Shown in pieces: positions 44,640-56,200 of a stretch of 64,000 nucleotides of DNA. The stretch comes from Balaenoptera acutorostrata (taxonomy: Eukaryota > Chordata > Mammalia > Artiodactyla > Balaenopteridae), in NCBI RefSeq assembly GCF_949987535.1, contig NC_080068.1:81369254-81433253 (forward strand). Direction: 5' to 3'. A program made the translations under genes and the position numbers. The notes below the pieces were generated by a model. The model saw only the letters and a program-made list of their open reading frames with translations, was not told the origin of the DNA and searched no databases. Within the stretch, counting starts at the first letter, position 1. The number at the start of each line of letters is the position of its first letter.

Positions 44640-47600
44640 GTAAATATATTGAAATCAAGAAGGGTGATGAGCCAGCTTTTTTGTTCTTTTTCAAGAGTGT
44701 TTTGGATATTTGGAGTCTTTAATGATTTTATATAAATTTGAGGATTTTTCTATTTCTGTAAAAAAGGACTTCTGAATTTTTATAGGAATGGCATGGAATC
44801 TGTAGGTCACTTTGGATAGTATGGATATTTTAAAAATATTAAGTCTTCTAATCCATGAACTCAGGTTATCTATTCATTAATTTGTATCTTCTTTACTGCA
44901 TTGAAAGTGAAGTTCTTTTGTTAAGTTTACTCTTAACTATTATTTTATTCTTTTTGATGCTATTATAAGAGGAATTATTTCCCCAATTTCTTTTTCAGAT
45001 AGTTCATAAGTAAGATATAGAAACACAGCTAATTTTTGCATGTTGACTTTGTATCCAGCAACTTTACTGAATTCATTTATCAATTCTAACAGTTTTTTGT
45101 TGGAATAAGGTTTTCTATATTTAACATCATGTCATCTATAAACAGGAACAATTTTATTTCTTCCTTTCTGATTTGGATGACTTTCATTTCATTTTCTTGC
45201 CAAATTGTTATGGCTAAGATTCCATTAATATGTTGAATAGAAGTGGTGAGAGTGAACATTCTTGTCTTGTTCCTGGTCTTCATGGAAAAGATTTTAGGTT
45301 TTTCCTGTTCAGTTTGATTTTAGTTGCGGACTTTTCACAGATGGATTTTATTATTTCCCTCTCTTCCTAGTTTGTTGAGAGTTTTTATCCTAAAAGGATA
45401 TTGAATTTTATCAAATGCTTTTTCTGTATCGATTGAAATGATCATGTGTTTCTTATCCTTCATTCTGTTAATACGGTGTATCACACTAATTTATTTGCAT
45501 ATGTTGCATCATCCTTGCATCCCAATGATAAATTTCACTTGGCCATGGTGTATGACCCTTTTAATGTGCTGTTGAATTCCATTTGCTAGTATTTTGTTGA
45601 GGACTTTTGCATCTGTATTCTTCAGGGATATTGGCCTGTAGTTTTCTTTTCTTGGCATGTCTTTGTCTGGCTTTTGTATCAAAGTAATGCTGGCCTCATA
45701 AAATGTTATCTCCTTTGAATTTTTAAAGAGTTTGACAAAGATTGGCCTTAATTCTTCTTTAAATGTTTGGTAGAATTTACCAGTGAAGCCATCTGGTCCT
45801 GGGCTTTTCTTTGTTTGGGGATGTTTTTGATTACTAATTCAATCACCATATTAGTTATAGGTCTATTAAGACTTTCTATTTATTCATGATTCAGTATTGG
45901 TAGGTTCAGTGTGTCTAGGAATTTATTCACTTTTTCTAGGTTATTCCATTTTTGGCATGCAATTGTTCATAGTTTCTTATGATCCTTTTTATTTCTGTGG
46001 CATCAGTGTAACATCTCTTTTATTTTTGATTTTATTAATTTGAATCTTCTCTTTTTTCTTAATTATTGTAGCTAAAAGATGTTAATTTTGTTTACCTTTT
46101 CAAAAACTCAGTTTCATTGACTTTTTTCTATTTTTTTTCTATTTTCTACTTTATTTATTTTTGCTCCTTATTACTTCCTTCCTTCTTGTAACTGGGTTTG
46201 GTTTACCTTGCTTTTCTAGTTCTTTGAGACATAAAGTTAAGTTGTTTATTTGAGATCTTTCTTGTTTCTTAATGTAGGCACTTATTGCTGTTAACTTCCC
46301 TCTTAGTACTGCTTTTCCCGAAACTCATAAATTCTTGTATGTTATGTTTTCATTTGTCTCAAGATATTTTTTAACTTCTCATTTGACCACTTCATTGATC
46401 CACTGATTGTTCAATGTGTTGTTTAATTTCCACCTATTGGTGAATTTTCTAGTTTTCCTTCTGCTATTGATTTCCAGTTTCATTCCATTGTGATTAGAGA
46501 AGATCTTTGGTATGATTTCGATGTCCTTAAATTTGTTAAAACCTGTTTTAGAACTCACATGTGATTTATCCCAGGGAATGTTTTTGTGTGTGTGTGCTTG
46601 AGAAGAATGCATTTTTTACTACTATTTGGTTGAACGTTCTATATATGTCTGATAGATCCATCTATAATGTTGTTCAAGTCCACTGTTTCTTTATTGATTT
46701 TCTGTTCACTTGTTCTATCTATTATTGAGATTGGGCTATTCAAGTCTCCTACTATTATTGTATTATTATTTCTCCTTCAGTTCTGTTAATATTTGCTGTA
46801 TATATTTAGGTGCACTGATGGTGGGTTTGTCTATATTAATAATTAATGTTTCTTCCTGGTGAGTTGACCCTTTTATCATTATCTAATGTCCTTCTTTGTG
46901 TCTTGTGAAAATTTTTGACTTAAAGTCTATTCTGTCGCTATATATATAGCCATCCCTACTCTCTTTTGGTTACCATTTCCATGGGATATCTTTTTCCGTC
47001 TTCTTACTTTCAGCCTATGTGTGTCCTTAAATCTAAACTGAGTCTCTTATAGGCAGCATGTAGTTGGATCTTGTTTTTGTTTTTGTTTTTATCTATTCAG
47101 CTATTCTCTGTCTTTTGATTAGGGAGTTTAATCCATTTTTTGTTTTAAGTTATTATTATAGGAAAGGACTTACTATAGACATTTTGTTAATTGTTTTCTC
47201 TTTGGTTGTTCTTTTGTTCCTTTTTCCTCTCTTGCTGTCTTCCTTTATATTTTGTTTGTTTGTATTGATATGCTTTGATTCCTTTTAATTTTTCTTTTGT
47301 ATAACAGCAATACTATTTTCTTTGTAGATACCATGGGGCTTATGTAAAATACCATAATTATAACAGTCTGTTTTAAGCTGATAGCAACTTAACTTCTATT
47401 GCATAGGAGATCTCTACACTTTTACTCCCTTCCAACACTTTATGTTATTGATATCACACTTTACATCTCTATATAATGTATTTTATAGTTGTTTTAATAC
47501 CTTTAAAAACTTTTATACTAGAATTAAAAGTGATTTACCCAGCACTATTACACTTATACGTTATTCTATATTTATCAATATACTTATCCTTACCAATGAA

Positions 47601-47640
47601 TTCTATACTTTCTATGTTATTGTGTTGCTGTTTAGTGTCT
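44640..47640 (-). pseudogene. L1MA ORF2 remnant
   Basis: Decayed ORF2 covering polymerase and endonuclease. The order on the - strand is endonuclease (about 47,600-46,400; includes SNHNGMKLEINSRRK near 46,480), then reverse transcriptase (about 46,300-44,650; palm region at 45,160-45,100 with FIDDMM). Dozens of stops and frameshifts. Confidence 0.75.
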
Positions 47641-48400
47641 TTCATTTCAAGTTGAAGAACTCCCTTTGGCATTTCTTGTAATGCAAGTCTGGTAGAGGTC
47701 ATTCAGCTTTTGTTTGTCTGAGAAAGTCTTTATCTCTCTTTCATTTTTGAAGGACAGTTTTGTAAGGCATAGTATTTTTGGTTGGCAGTTTGTTTGTTTT
47801 CTTTTCCAGAATATTGACTATATCATTCCACTCCCTTCTGTGCTGGAAAGTTTCTGCAGAAAAAGCCACCGATAGTGTTATAGGGTTGCCTTGTACATGG
47901 CAAGACACTTTTTTCTTGCTGCTTTCAAAATTCTTTGTCTTTGACATTTGACAATTTGATTATAATGTGCCTTGGTGTGAATTTCTTTGGATTCAACTTA
48001 GTTGGAATCCTTTAAGCTTCCTGGATCTGATTTTCTTTTCTAGATTTGGAAAGTTTTCAACCATTATTTCTTTGAATAATATTTATAGTCTCTTTCTCTC
48101 TCCTCTTTTTCTCAGATTCTCATAATGCATATCATCTACTTGATTTTGTCCCATAAATCTCTTAAGCTATCATTGGTCTTTTTTCTTTATGTTCCTTAGA
48201 CTGGATAATTTTAAATGATCTATCTTCAAGTTTGATGATTTTCTCTTCTGTGTCTTCTAGTCTGCTATCAAACCCCTCTATTGAATTTTTAAGTTCACTT
48301 GTTCTATTATTCAGCTCTCGTATTTCTGTTTGGTTCTTTTCAAAATTTTCTATCATTTTGTTGAAGTTGTTCACTGAGCATTTTTATCATGTTTGAATTC
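47640..48400 (-). pseudogene. L1MA ORF1 remnant
   Basis: The open piece at 48,162-48,374 has the ORF1 coiled-coil signature (ELNNRTSELKNSIEGFDSRLEDTEEKIIKLED). The piece at 47,741-47,947 carries the C-terminal domain (ITLSVAFSAETFQHRREWNDIVNILEKK). Stops lie between them. Confidence 0.8.
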
Positions 48401-48527
48401 TCTGTCAGGTCAATTATATAACTCTATTTCACTAGAGTAGATTTCTGGAGTTATATGTATTTTCTTCCTTGAGATCATGTTTCCTTGTTTCTTCATTTTC
48501 TTTGACCTGGGTTAGTATCTATACATT

Positions 48528-48566
48528 AAAACAAAACAAAACAAAACAAACAAAACAAAACAAAAC
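48528..48566. repeat. (CAAAA)n microsatellite
   Basis: Seven or so CAAAA/CAAA units within the L1MA 5' UTR. Confidence 0.9.
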
Positions 48567-48689
48567 CCTGTCACCTCTCCCAATCTTCCCAGATTGACCT
48601 TGTGCAGGAAAAATCTTTCATCTTCAAGCTGACCTGAACTTTTGTGGGCCTCTCAAAACTTGGTACAAGTCCACACTGCCATCGTTATT

Positions 48690-49335
48690 CTTTGCTGCAC
48701 CCAGGTGTCTGGATGTGCCAGGCCCCAACAGCACTCTGAGACAGACAAGAGAGAAGCCAGTCTTTTGAGTGGCTCCTGGAGAAGTTGAAACTCTGGCTGT
48801 GCAGTTCAATTTTTTCCCTCCTCAAGGAGAATTTGGGAGCTGAGATTTATTACCCACTCATTCTGTGTTAACCCAAGGAAAGGAACTGAGGCAAGTGCCC
48901 ACCCGCTAGTTCAAACCATGGCTTTACTCTCTGTAGCCTCCAGGGGGTTAGTATAAGTTGAGCCCTGTCAGATCTCTGAGACAAATGAGATAGAAGCCAG
49001 TTTCTCTGGTAGCACCTGGAAATGTTGGAAAATTATATGGGCAGCCCAATGCATTTGCTCCTCAAAGGGAAGCAGGGAGCTGGGGTGTATCACCACCTAC
49101 TCTGCCTTGAGCCAGAGAGAAGAGCAGTCGTGAGTGAGTGCCTGCATGCTAGTTCTGACTTCTGTTTTGCTCTCGTAGCCTCTGAGGGACTAGCATAATA
49201 TCAAGTCCCATCAGCTTTCCAAGAAGGAGAGAGAGAAGTCAGTCCCTCAGGTAGCACCCAGAGAAGGAGGGGTGTTAGATATGCAGTCCACCTCACTCGC
49301 TTCTCAGGAAGAATCGGGGAGCTGGAGGCCCCCTT
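48690..49335 (-). repeat. Tandem ~241-bp monomers in the L1MA 5' UTR
   Basis: The marker GAAGCCAG/GAAGTCAG recurs at 48,753, 48,993 and 49,235, giving spacings of 240 and 242. Each is followed by CTCCTGG/CACCTGG/CACCCAG, then GGGAGCTG, and (in the first two) CTAGTTC and a GTAGCCTC block before the next unit. This makes two complete units and one partial, oriented with the L1 on the - strand. Such monomeric promoters are known in mouse and some other L1 lineages. Confidence 0.75.
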
Positions 49336-49565
49336 CCAATTATAGGGCACTGTTCTCAGGGTGGGGATCTTGGTGAGAGGTTGTTTCTGCTTTTCCTACT
49401 GGTTTTGATGTTGCTAGTTTTTCACTCACCTGTGGTGCAGGAGCCTCTTAACTAGTTTCTTAATTTCTCAGAAAAAGAGCTGATATATGTGTTGCTGTTG
49501 AATCCATGTCATGAGGGGAAGGAAAGTCCAGGACTTCCTATTCACCGTCTTGGTGTGTCACTCCC

Positions 49566-52500
49566 TTGTAACATTTTTACTATATTATTTCTCTGCTTCA
49601 TTTCAAGCAGATGCTATATATTTTTTATTAATAAGGACACCCATTTTTCTAATTTATATATTAATACAAATTACCACCCTTATGTGGATACAAGCCTTAG
49701 TTTTCAGTCCCTTAAATCTAAAAGCATAATAAGTTCTGAGTGTAATTAACAAATTTGAGGCTGTCTGGTTCAGTATTGCCCTTAGGACCCTATGGAGAAA
49801 CTGCAGTTCTTTTCCTTGCCCCCGGAGGTAATTAAAAACAACATGAAAGAAGGGCAGAATTTAGAGCAGCTCATCCAGCATTGCTTATCTCTATCTGATA
49901 ATAACAATTTAAGCCTCAGCCTCTAATGCACTTATAGATTTCAGACACCTTTGCTGTTCCAGGCTCCAGTCTCCTGACCTGCATACCTGGCTGAAAAGAC
50001 CAATAGAAGCAATAACTGTGACTCTACCTTTTGCAAAGTGAGCTTTCCCTGGGACTAAAAGATTTTCTTTGCTAATAATCCTTGCAGCTACTATGCCTGT
50101 GGCACAGATGCCTAAAGAAGTCAAGATCAAGGTACAGAGACTGGACATAAAGAGCCCTGCTTCTCAGGCTTGTGGAGTCTTATGTCCATGGCCTGTACCT
50201 GCTGAGCCCCATACTGGATACAAACAACCAGTAGCTTGTGATTAACACTGTCGAAACTGCAGGGCTCTGCCAAGTTCAAAATTCCACAGAAATCATATTT
50301 AACAGAGTCTAATTCTTACATATTTGTCCAGGTTACACAAAAAGAAATCATCTCCACCAACATAAAATTCAGCCACCTGGGACAACAGAGCCCCTGAAAA
50401 TTGCTAAGTTTAAACCACTCAGTGCTAATCTTACTGAAGCTAATGCATAAAGCCACACCTGCTGGTGATACCAGTTACTTAGCCCTCAAATTCTCCTTTG
50501 TATCATTTTTCTCAAAGTTTCCAGCCAATGTCCCAAACCTTGATCTTAGAGAACCTACTAAATAAAACCCATTTGTTCTGTGTCTGAGTTCTGAAGACAC
50601 AAAAGTTTATCACATAAAGATAAAAATGTTAAATTATTGCTGATATGAGCTATATTGGGAAATGTGGTTTACATATTCCACCCTCCACTCCACCAAAAAA
50701 GATCCAAGATTTTCCCACATAGAAAGAGCCTGTTCCAATAAGGTTAACCCAGTTTGGAGAGAACAGACTAGACTGCACCTTGACACAGGCAACTGTGGTG
50801 TCTCACACACACACACACACACGCACACACACGCAGGGAGGAGGGAGTGGAGCCATACAAGTAAAATGTTTTGCCTATTAGACTGTTCCTCCTCTAGGGA
50901 GCAATTAACAAAACAAGGCTTGTTACATGAGGGATGGGAAAGCAGTGTTTTCGTCTAATGATGGGGACACTGAGAATCACATCACACTATGGCCCTTAAA
51001 TAAAAAGTGTTAGCTATCTGATACACCAACTCTGATAGCACTGTTTAGGTTGAAGTAAAGATATTGGGTTATTGACTGTACGGTAGAGTGGAAGCAAATA
51101 TCAAGGGAAGCTGAAACTAACCTTCAAACAATGTGGGGAACATGTCCCCATTTGACATGACAACTGTCTGGTTGATCTGCTACAGTTCTTTGGGGAAAGC
51201 CAAGCCCTATCAAGCAACTGATCCTAGAAAGATGGGAATGTAATGTAATGAGAATTCTTCAATAGCTAGAGGGTAGTGTCACTGGGCAACAGTTCCCTTG
51301 ACTATGATTAGCAAAACAGAGAGAGGGTTTTAGGTTAAAATCAGGAGTTTAAAGCCAGATATATCTTACTGTGAGGACTCTTAACCTCAAGTCATTGCTG
51401 CCTTCCTGAATCTGTCAACTAACATAGAGTTATCCTAATGCTTTTAAATAGAAAAATTGCAACTCTATTACTTATAATTGAGATCTCACCCCTATTTTAA
51501 TGTTCCCTTTCCCTTAGCCAACTACAGCGGTCCTTTCAGGAACCACTGGATAGTGAATAATTATACATTTAGTGTAAGCTTTTCAGATCTTTGGATAAAG
51601 CCTTTATATGCTCTCCTTTTACAAATCTTTTTCGTCTAATTCTAGTTCGTTCTTCCTACAATTATTCTATTTATAAGTGGTATTACTAGAGGAAAGTTGT
51701 CTTTTACCATTGGAAATACCATTTCCCTGGTGCTTGAATATACATATAACAACATAATTGTTGGCTATGAGGTCATTTCTTGTATTAAAATAAATATTTC
51801 TCACTTTAAATTCCAAAGAGAAGTGTCAACCATGTTGATGCCTTAATCACCTTTAAAGGCTTTAATAGGTAAGATCTTACATAAAATAAAGGAAATATAA
51901 AGAGAAGTTTGTCAAAAGACAGAAACAGTAGTGATGTGTGACAGACTCCCTTTTCCCTCCAGAAAGATGATTTGCAAAATTCCATAGTATTGACAGGAAT
52001 GTGGGTTCATGACTTTCCCCTCAACTCTGTATGTGAGAAGGCACCTGTTAAATGCAGTATCATCTTTGAGGATTCCCTTTCTTCAGTAACAAATACTTTC
52101 CCTGTTTTGTTTAGGTTAATCAGATGGAGGCTTCCAAAGAAAAAAATGTTACTGATAATCATAACCTCTTTCAACCTAACCTGTTGCAGAGGGAGGTTGA
52201 ATGACTTTCTAAGGACGTGAATTTTATCTAAGGAAAGATTGAAGAGTGAGGGTGGGTGGTTAGCATAACTTAAGTTGTGCTTTAGGACTATTACTCTGAC
52301 TCTCTTAATCTAAATTAGGCTGATTTAGAAAGTAAGAGTTTGGAGAAAATTATGACTCTTGTTTTTGTTGACCTGGGACTCTCCCAACCCAATCCACTGT
52401 CTGGCGACAGAGCCCAGTGCCCTTGCCCCAGAGTAGTCACGTGGTAGGATGGTAGGTAACCCAGGAGGACCAGAGTTTCTCTACCTGGAATTGGCCCAGA

Positions 52501-53169
52501 AGACATCATAAATCTTGGGTCACATCAGGGAATGATGTGTATCAGCAACAATCAATCCTAGTACTCAATCTTCCTGGCCACAGTGACAGGTCCAGAGGTG
52601 AGCACACACCACAGGAAACCGATATGAGTCTTTTTCAGTTTTTTTTCTAATAGACCTAGATCCTTGCTTTTTGGATCTTGGGTACTGATAGTATTTCAAT
52701 CTAGAATAGTGAGACCATGTTCCCATGTTCCTCACCATGTGCAGGAGCTTGTTATTCAGTAGAGAAAATAAATATTCTGATGTGAAATAGAAGAGAGAAA
52801 GATGAGAGAGAGAGAAAGAGAGCATGGACATGCACACAGGAGGCTTAACGGTGTTGAAATTTCTGCTCTTTGCAGGTTCAGTTTTGTGCAATAAAAAATT
52901 TCTGCCACTACTTATTTGTTTTTAGGAAAAGTACAGAGCTGGAGATAATTAAAAAGCAATACAGTCTCAAGATCTATAAAATAAATCTTCTCAAGACCTA
53001 AAACACAAATGCATATAATTCTGCTTGCCTGATAGGAATGAGTAGTGTTGAAATGATTCCTGTGTCCTAAAGATTTGGAGTTTTCCAAGAGTGAGGGATG
53101 TGGTTAACTAGATAATGGAACACTGTGTGAATCCAGGGCTGTGATCACAAAATGCATGCAGGAAATAGA
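49566..53169. other. Mostly unassigned DNA
   Basis: About 3.6 kb between repeats. It contains an (AC)n at 50,803-50,834 and a short (GA)n at 52,803-52,822. A poly(A)-signal-containing C/T-rich stretch at about 50,390-50,620 (AAATAAAACCCATTTGTTCTGTGTCTGAG) could be the 3' part of a decayed LTR, but I cannot define its ends. Confidence 0.4.
50803..50834. repeat. (AC)n microsatellite
   Basis: AC run with two G interruptions. Confidence 0.9.
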
Positions 53170-53760
53170 AACTTTGTATTTGTGGCAAGATGTTTATGGG
53201 GGTCAGAGGGACAACACCACAAAAGAAATTGCTTGTCGTATTTTACTTTGTTCTGAAAACAATGATGGATCACTGAAGACTTTCCCAAGCAGTAGAGGGA
53301 TATGTTCTGATCTGCATTTAAGGTAAATGATTCTACCTCATAATACGGAGGATGAACAGAAGGGGCTGATGTGAAGGAAAGGAGGCCACTCAGGGAGTGA
53401 TTAAAATAATTGAGGTAATAAATAATACAGGCATGTACAAAGATTGTCAGGGAGGCTGGAGAAGAAAATACAGATTCAAAGACTATTAAGACTCAAAGAT
53501 TTTGCCTCTCATTCAGAGCATGGTCATATATAGGTAAGATGAGAGTGGAGGCAGGTTTGGGGACAAGAGGGAATAGGGGGACAGGGCGATATCTTTGGTT
53601 TTAGCATTTTTGAAACTCGTTCTTATGGTACTTCTACATAGTTCTAGAAAAAGGGTGAAAATGTAGAACTTGTGTTTAGGGTGGATGTCACCACTAAATA
53701 TACACAGCTGAGAAGCATCAGCAAAAAATATTTTTCAGCTATGTCTGATATTAAATACAA
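53170..53760 (-). repeat. L2 fragment, antisense
   Basis: The reversed L2 order is visible over ~600 bp: GGGATATGTTCTGATCTGCATTTAAG, GGAGGCCACTCAGGGAGTG, AGGAGGCTGGAGAAGAAAATACAGATTCA, ACTCAAAGATTTTGCC, AAAATGTAGAACTTG, ACACAGCTGAGAAGCATCAGCA. Part of this is the reverse of the ancient L2 polymerase frame. Heavily diverged. Confidence 0.6.
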
Positions 53761-54677
53761 ATTTCAAAACATTATTGAGTAGAAAGTAAAGGAAAAAAAT
53801 ATTGTAATTAACTCTCAAATTATCTAGATGATATTAGTGCTATAAAGAGAGTTACTGAGAGGAGATTTTACAGAATCTGGAAGTCTAGAGCACTGACTGA
53901 ATATTTTTCTTTTCTATCCAAGTTGTGGACTGTGGACTTGAATTGTTTCAAAGAAAGAAGAGCACTATAGTTACTAAATTTCTTTAAGTGGCAGTGAATG
54001 GATGGGTAGTCTAAGTTCTGGCATTATGGTAGCCTTAGTAATACAGTCAGTCCCAGCATGATCTGAGCTTCTCCAGTTTGACACAATCACCTAGAGCTGT
54101 ACATTTCCCTGGGTTGGGCCTTGGGCTCCAAAGCAATCTGTGTTGAGATTTTGTGCATCTGCTCCAGCTTTTTGTGTGGGCATACGTGGCATGTGTATGT
54201 ATGCTTGTGTGTGTGTGTGTGTACATGTGTGGATTGTGTGTTTATAGCATATGTATGCCTGTATGTACACATGTGGGTATGACTGTGATTGCTATCTTCC
54301 AAACTAAAATAACCTGAAATGATGCAAGAATCAATTGATCTAGTTCAAGTTATTTGATGAATTAAATTGGCTAAGAACTAAAATTCTAAAATGCTGTTGT
54401 AAGGTAACTATAAAGACGTAATTCCAACATAAAATATCTTTTGAAACTATGTTCAAGACTCAAAATAGTATGCTATTGTGCAATGCAACTGAGTATAGCA
54501 TGTCTAACTTAAACTAAAATTATATGTTTCAAGTAGAAATTTGATAAACCAAATATACCAGCTCAGTCCCCTAGAGAGAGTCATGTAATTAGAATAAATG
54601 TTTGTCCCACTTGTTAATAATTTTCATGAAAATTGATTAAGGGTACTATTTTATTTTTACCACTTCTAACTGATTAA
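53761..54677. other. Unassigned DNA with a TG-rich microsatellite
   Basis: Nothing recognised except the TG/TATG-rich run at 54,191-54,240. Confidence 0.45.
54191..54240. repeat. (TG)n-rich microsatellite
   Basis: TG dinucleotides mixed with TATG and CATG units. Confidence 0.85.
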
Positions 54678-54698
54678 CCAGAGCATACTTTTTTTTTT

Positions 54699-54726
54699 AA
54701 TTTTGAAGATTTAATTTATTAGTATC
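54699..54726 (-). other. 28-bp 3'-transduced segment
   Basis: Non-L1 DNA between the two tails of the L1 above. It contains an AATAAA on the - strand (54,715-54,720) 16 bases before the second tail, a canonical spacing for a downstream poly(A) site. Confidence 0.75.
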
Positions 54727-55106
54727 TTTTTTTTTTTAACATCTTTATTGAAGTATAATTGCCTTACAATGGTGTGTTAGCTTCTGCTTTATAACAAAGT
54801 GAATCAGTTATACATATACATATGTTCCCATATCTCTTCCCTCTTGCATCTCCCTCCCTCCCACCCTCCCTATCCCACCCCTCTAGGTGGTCACAAAGCA
54901 CTGAGCTGATCTCCCTGTGCTATGCGGCTGCTTCCCACTAGGTATCTATTTTACATTTGGCAGTGTATATATATCCGTGCCACTCTCTCACCCTGTCACA
55001 TCTTACCCTTCCCCCTCCCCATATTCTCAAGTCCATTCTCTAGTAGGTCTGTGTCTTTATTCCCGTCTTGCCACTAGGTTCTTCATGACCTTTTTTTTTT
55101 TCTTCC

Positions 55107-56195
55107 TTAGATTCTATATATATGTGTTAGCATATTGTATTTGTTTTTCTCTTTCTGACTTACTTCACTCTGTATGACAGACTCTAACTCCATCCACCTC
55201 ACTACAAATACCTCCATTTCGTTTCTTTTTATGGCTGAATAATATTCCATTGTATATATGTGCCACACCTTCTTTATCCATTCATCCGATGATGGACACT
55301 TAGGTTGCTTCCATGTCCTGGCGATTGTAAATAGAGCTGCAATGAACATTTTGGTACATGACTCTTTTTGAATTATGGTTTTCTCAGGGTATATGCCCAG
55401 TAATGGGATTGCTGGGTCGTATGGTAGTTCTATTTGTAGTTTTTTAAGGAACCTCCATACTGTTCTCCATAGTGGCTGTATCAATTTACATTCCCACCAA
55501 CAGTGCAAGAGGGTTCCCTTTTCTCCACACCCTCTCCAGCATTTATTGTTTCTAGATTTTTTGATGATGGCCATTCTGACCGGTGTGAGATGATACCTCA
55601 TTGTAGTTTTGATTTGCATTTCTCTAATGATTAAGGATGTTGAGCATTCCTTCCAGTGTTTGTTGGCAATCTGTATATCTTCTGTGGAGAAATGTCTATT
55701 TAGGTCTTCTGCCCATTTTTGGATTGGGTTGTTTGTTTTTTTGTTATTGAGCTGCATGAGCTGCTTGTAAATTTTGGAGATTAATCCTTTGTCAGTTGCT
55801 TCATTTGCAAATATTTTCTCCCATTCTGAGGGTTGTCTTTTGGTCTTGTTTATGGTTTCCTTTGCTGTGCAAAAGCTTTTAAGTTTCATTAGGTCCCATT
55901 TGTTTATTTTTGTTTTTATTTCCATTTCTCTAGGAGCTGGGTCAAAAAGGATCTTGCTGTGATTTATGTCATACAGTGTTCTGCCTATGTTTTCCTCTAA
56001 GAGTTTGATAGTGTCTGGCCTTACATTTAGGTCTTTAATCCATTTTGAGTTTATTTTTGTGTATGGTGTTAGGGAATGTTCTAATTTCATACTTTTACAT
56101 GTACCTGTCCAGTTTTCCCAGCACCACTTATTGAAGAGGCTGTCTTTTCTCCACTGTATATGCTTGCCTCCTTTATCAAAGATAAGCCAAAGCAT
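55107..56195 (-). pseudogene. L1 ORF2 C-terminal fragment, still open (362 codons)
   Basis: An uninterrupted frame from 56,195 to a stop at 55,107. The first three codons (MLW) come from the target-site duplication, not from L1; the L1 part starts at about residue 4. It begins just downstream of the polymerase core ([11 protein letters not shown] at 19-29) and carries the C-terminal segment ([16 protein letters not shown] at ~96). The cysteine-rich motif C219-x3-C223-x7-H231-x4-C236 follows, then the tail ending HIYRI. The endonuclease and the catalytic polymerase are absent, so it has no retrotransposition activity. The open frame reflects youth, not selection. Confidence 0.9.
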
Positions 56196-56200
56196 ACTTT

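Larger units (their letters stand above)
41056..49565 (-). mobile_element. Old, near full-length L1MA-type element, interrupted twice
   Basis: The 3' end is near 41,056 (GTGGTAAGAACAGTTAACATGAGACC in reverse). The element continues through the 3' UTR and ORF2 C-terminus to 42,562, resumes at 44,614 after a younger L1, and runs through ORF2 polymerase and endonuclease regions to about 47,600, ORF1 (about 48,400-47,640) and a tandemly repeated 5' UTR. The 5' end is near 49,565 (CACCAAGACGGTGAATAGG in reverse). Minus the two insertions it is about 6.3 kb, full length for this class. Only short open pieces remain (for example 45,086-45,283, carrying LFLFIDDMM at the polymerase active-site position with I in place of A). 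Confidence 0.85.
54678..56200 (-). mobile_element. Young 5'-truncated L1 with short 3' read-through
   Basis: The direct repeat CCARAGCATACTTT (54,678-54,691 and 56,187-56,200; 13 of 14) encloses a - strand L1. From 56,186 it holds the last third of ORF2 and the whole 3' UTR, ending in the L1 A-tail (T-run 54,727-54,737). Then come 28 bp of non-L1 DNA and a second tail (T-run ending at 54,698). It is the best preserved L1 here. Confidence 0.9.

Noticed and set aside
50390..50620. Possible LTR 3' end with AATAAA
   Set aside because: No defined boundaries, TSD or family match; kept only as a remark in the unassigned stretch.
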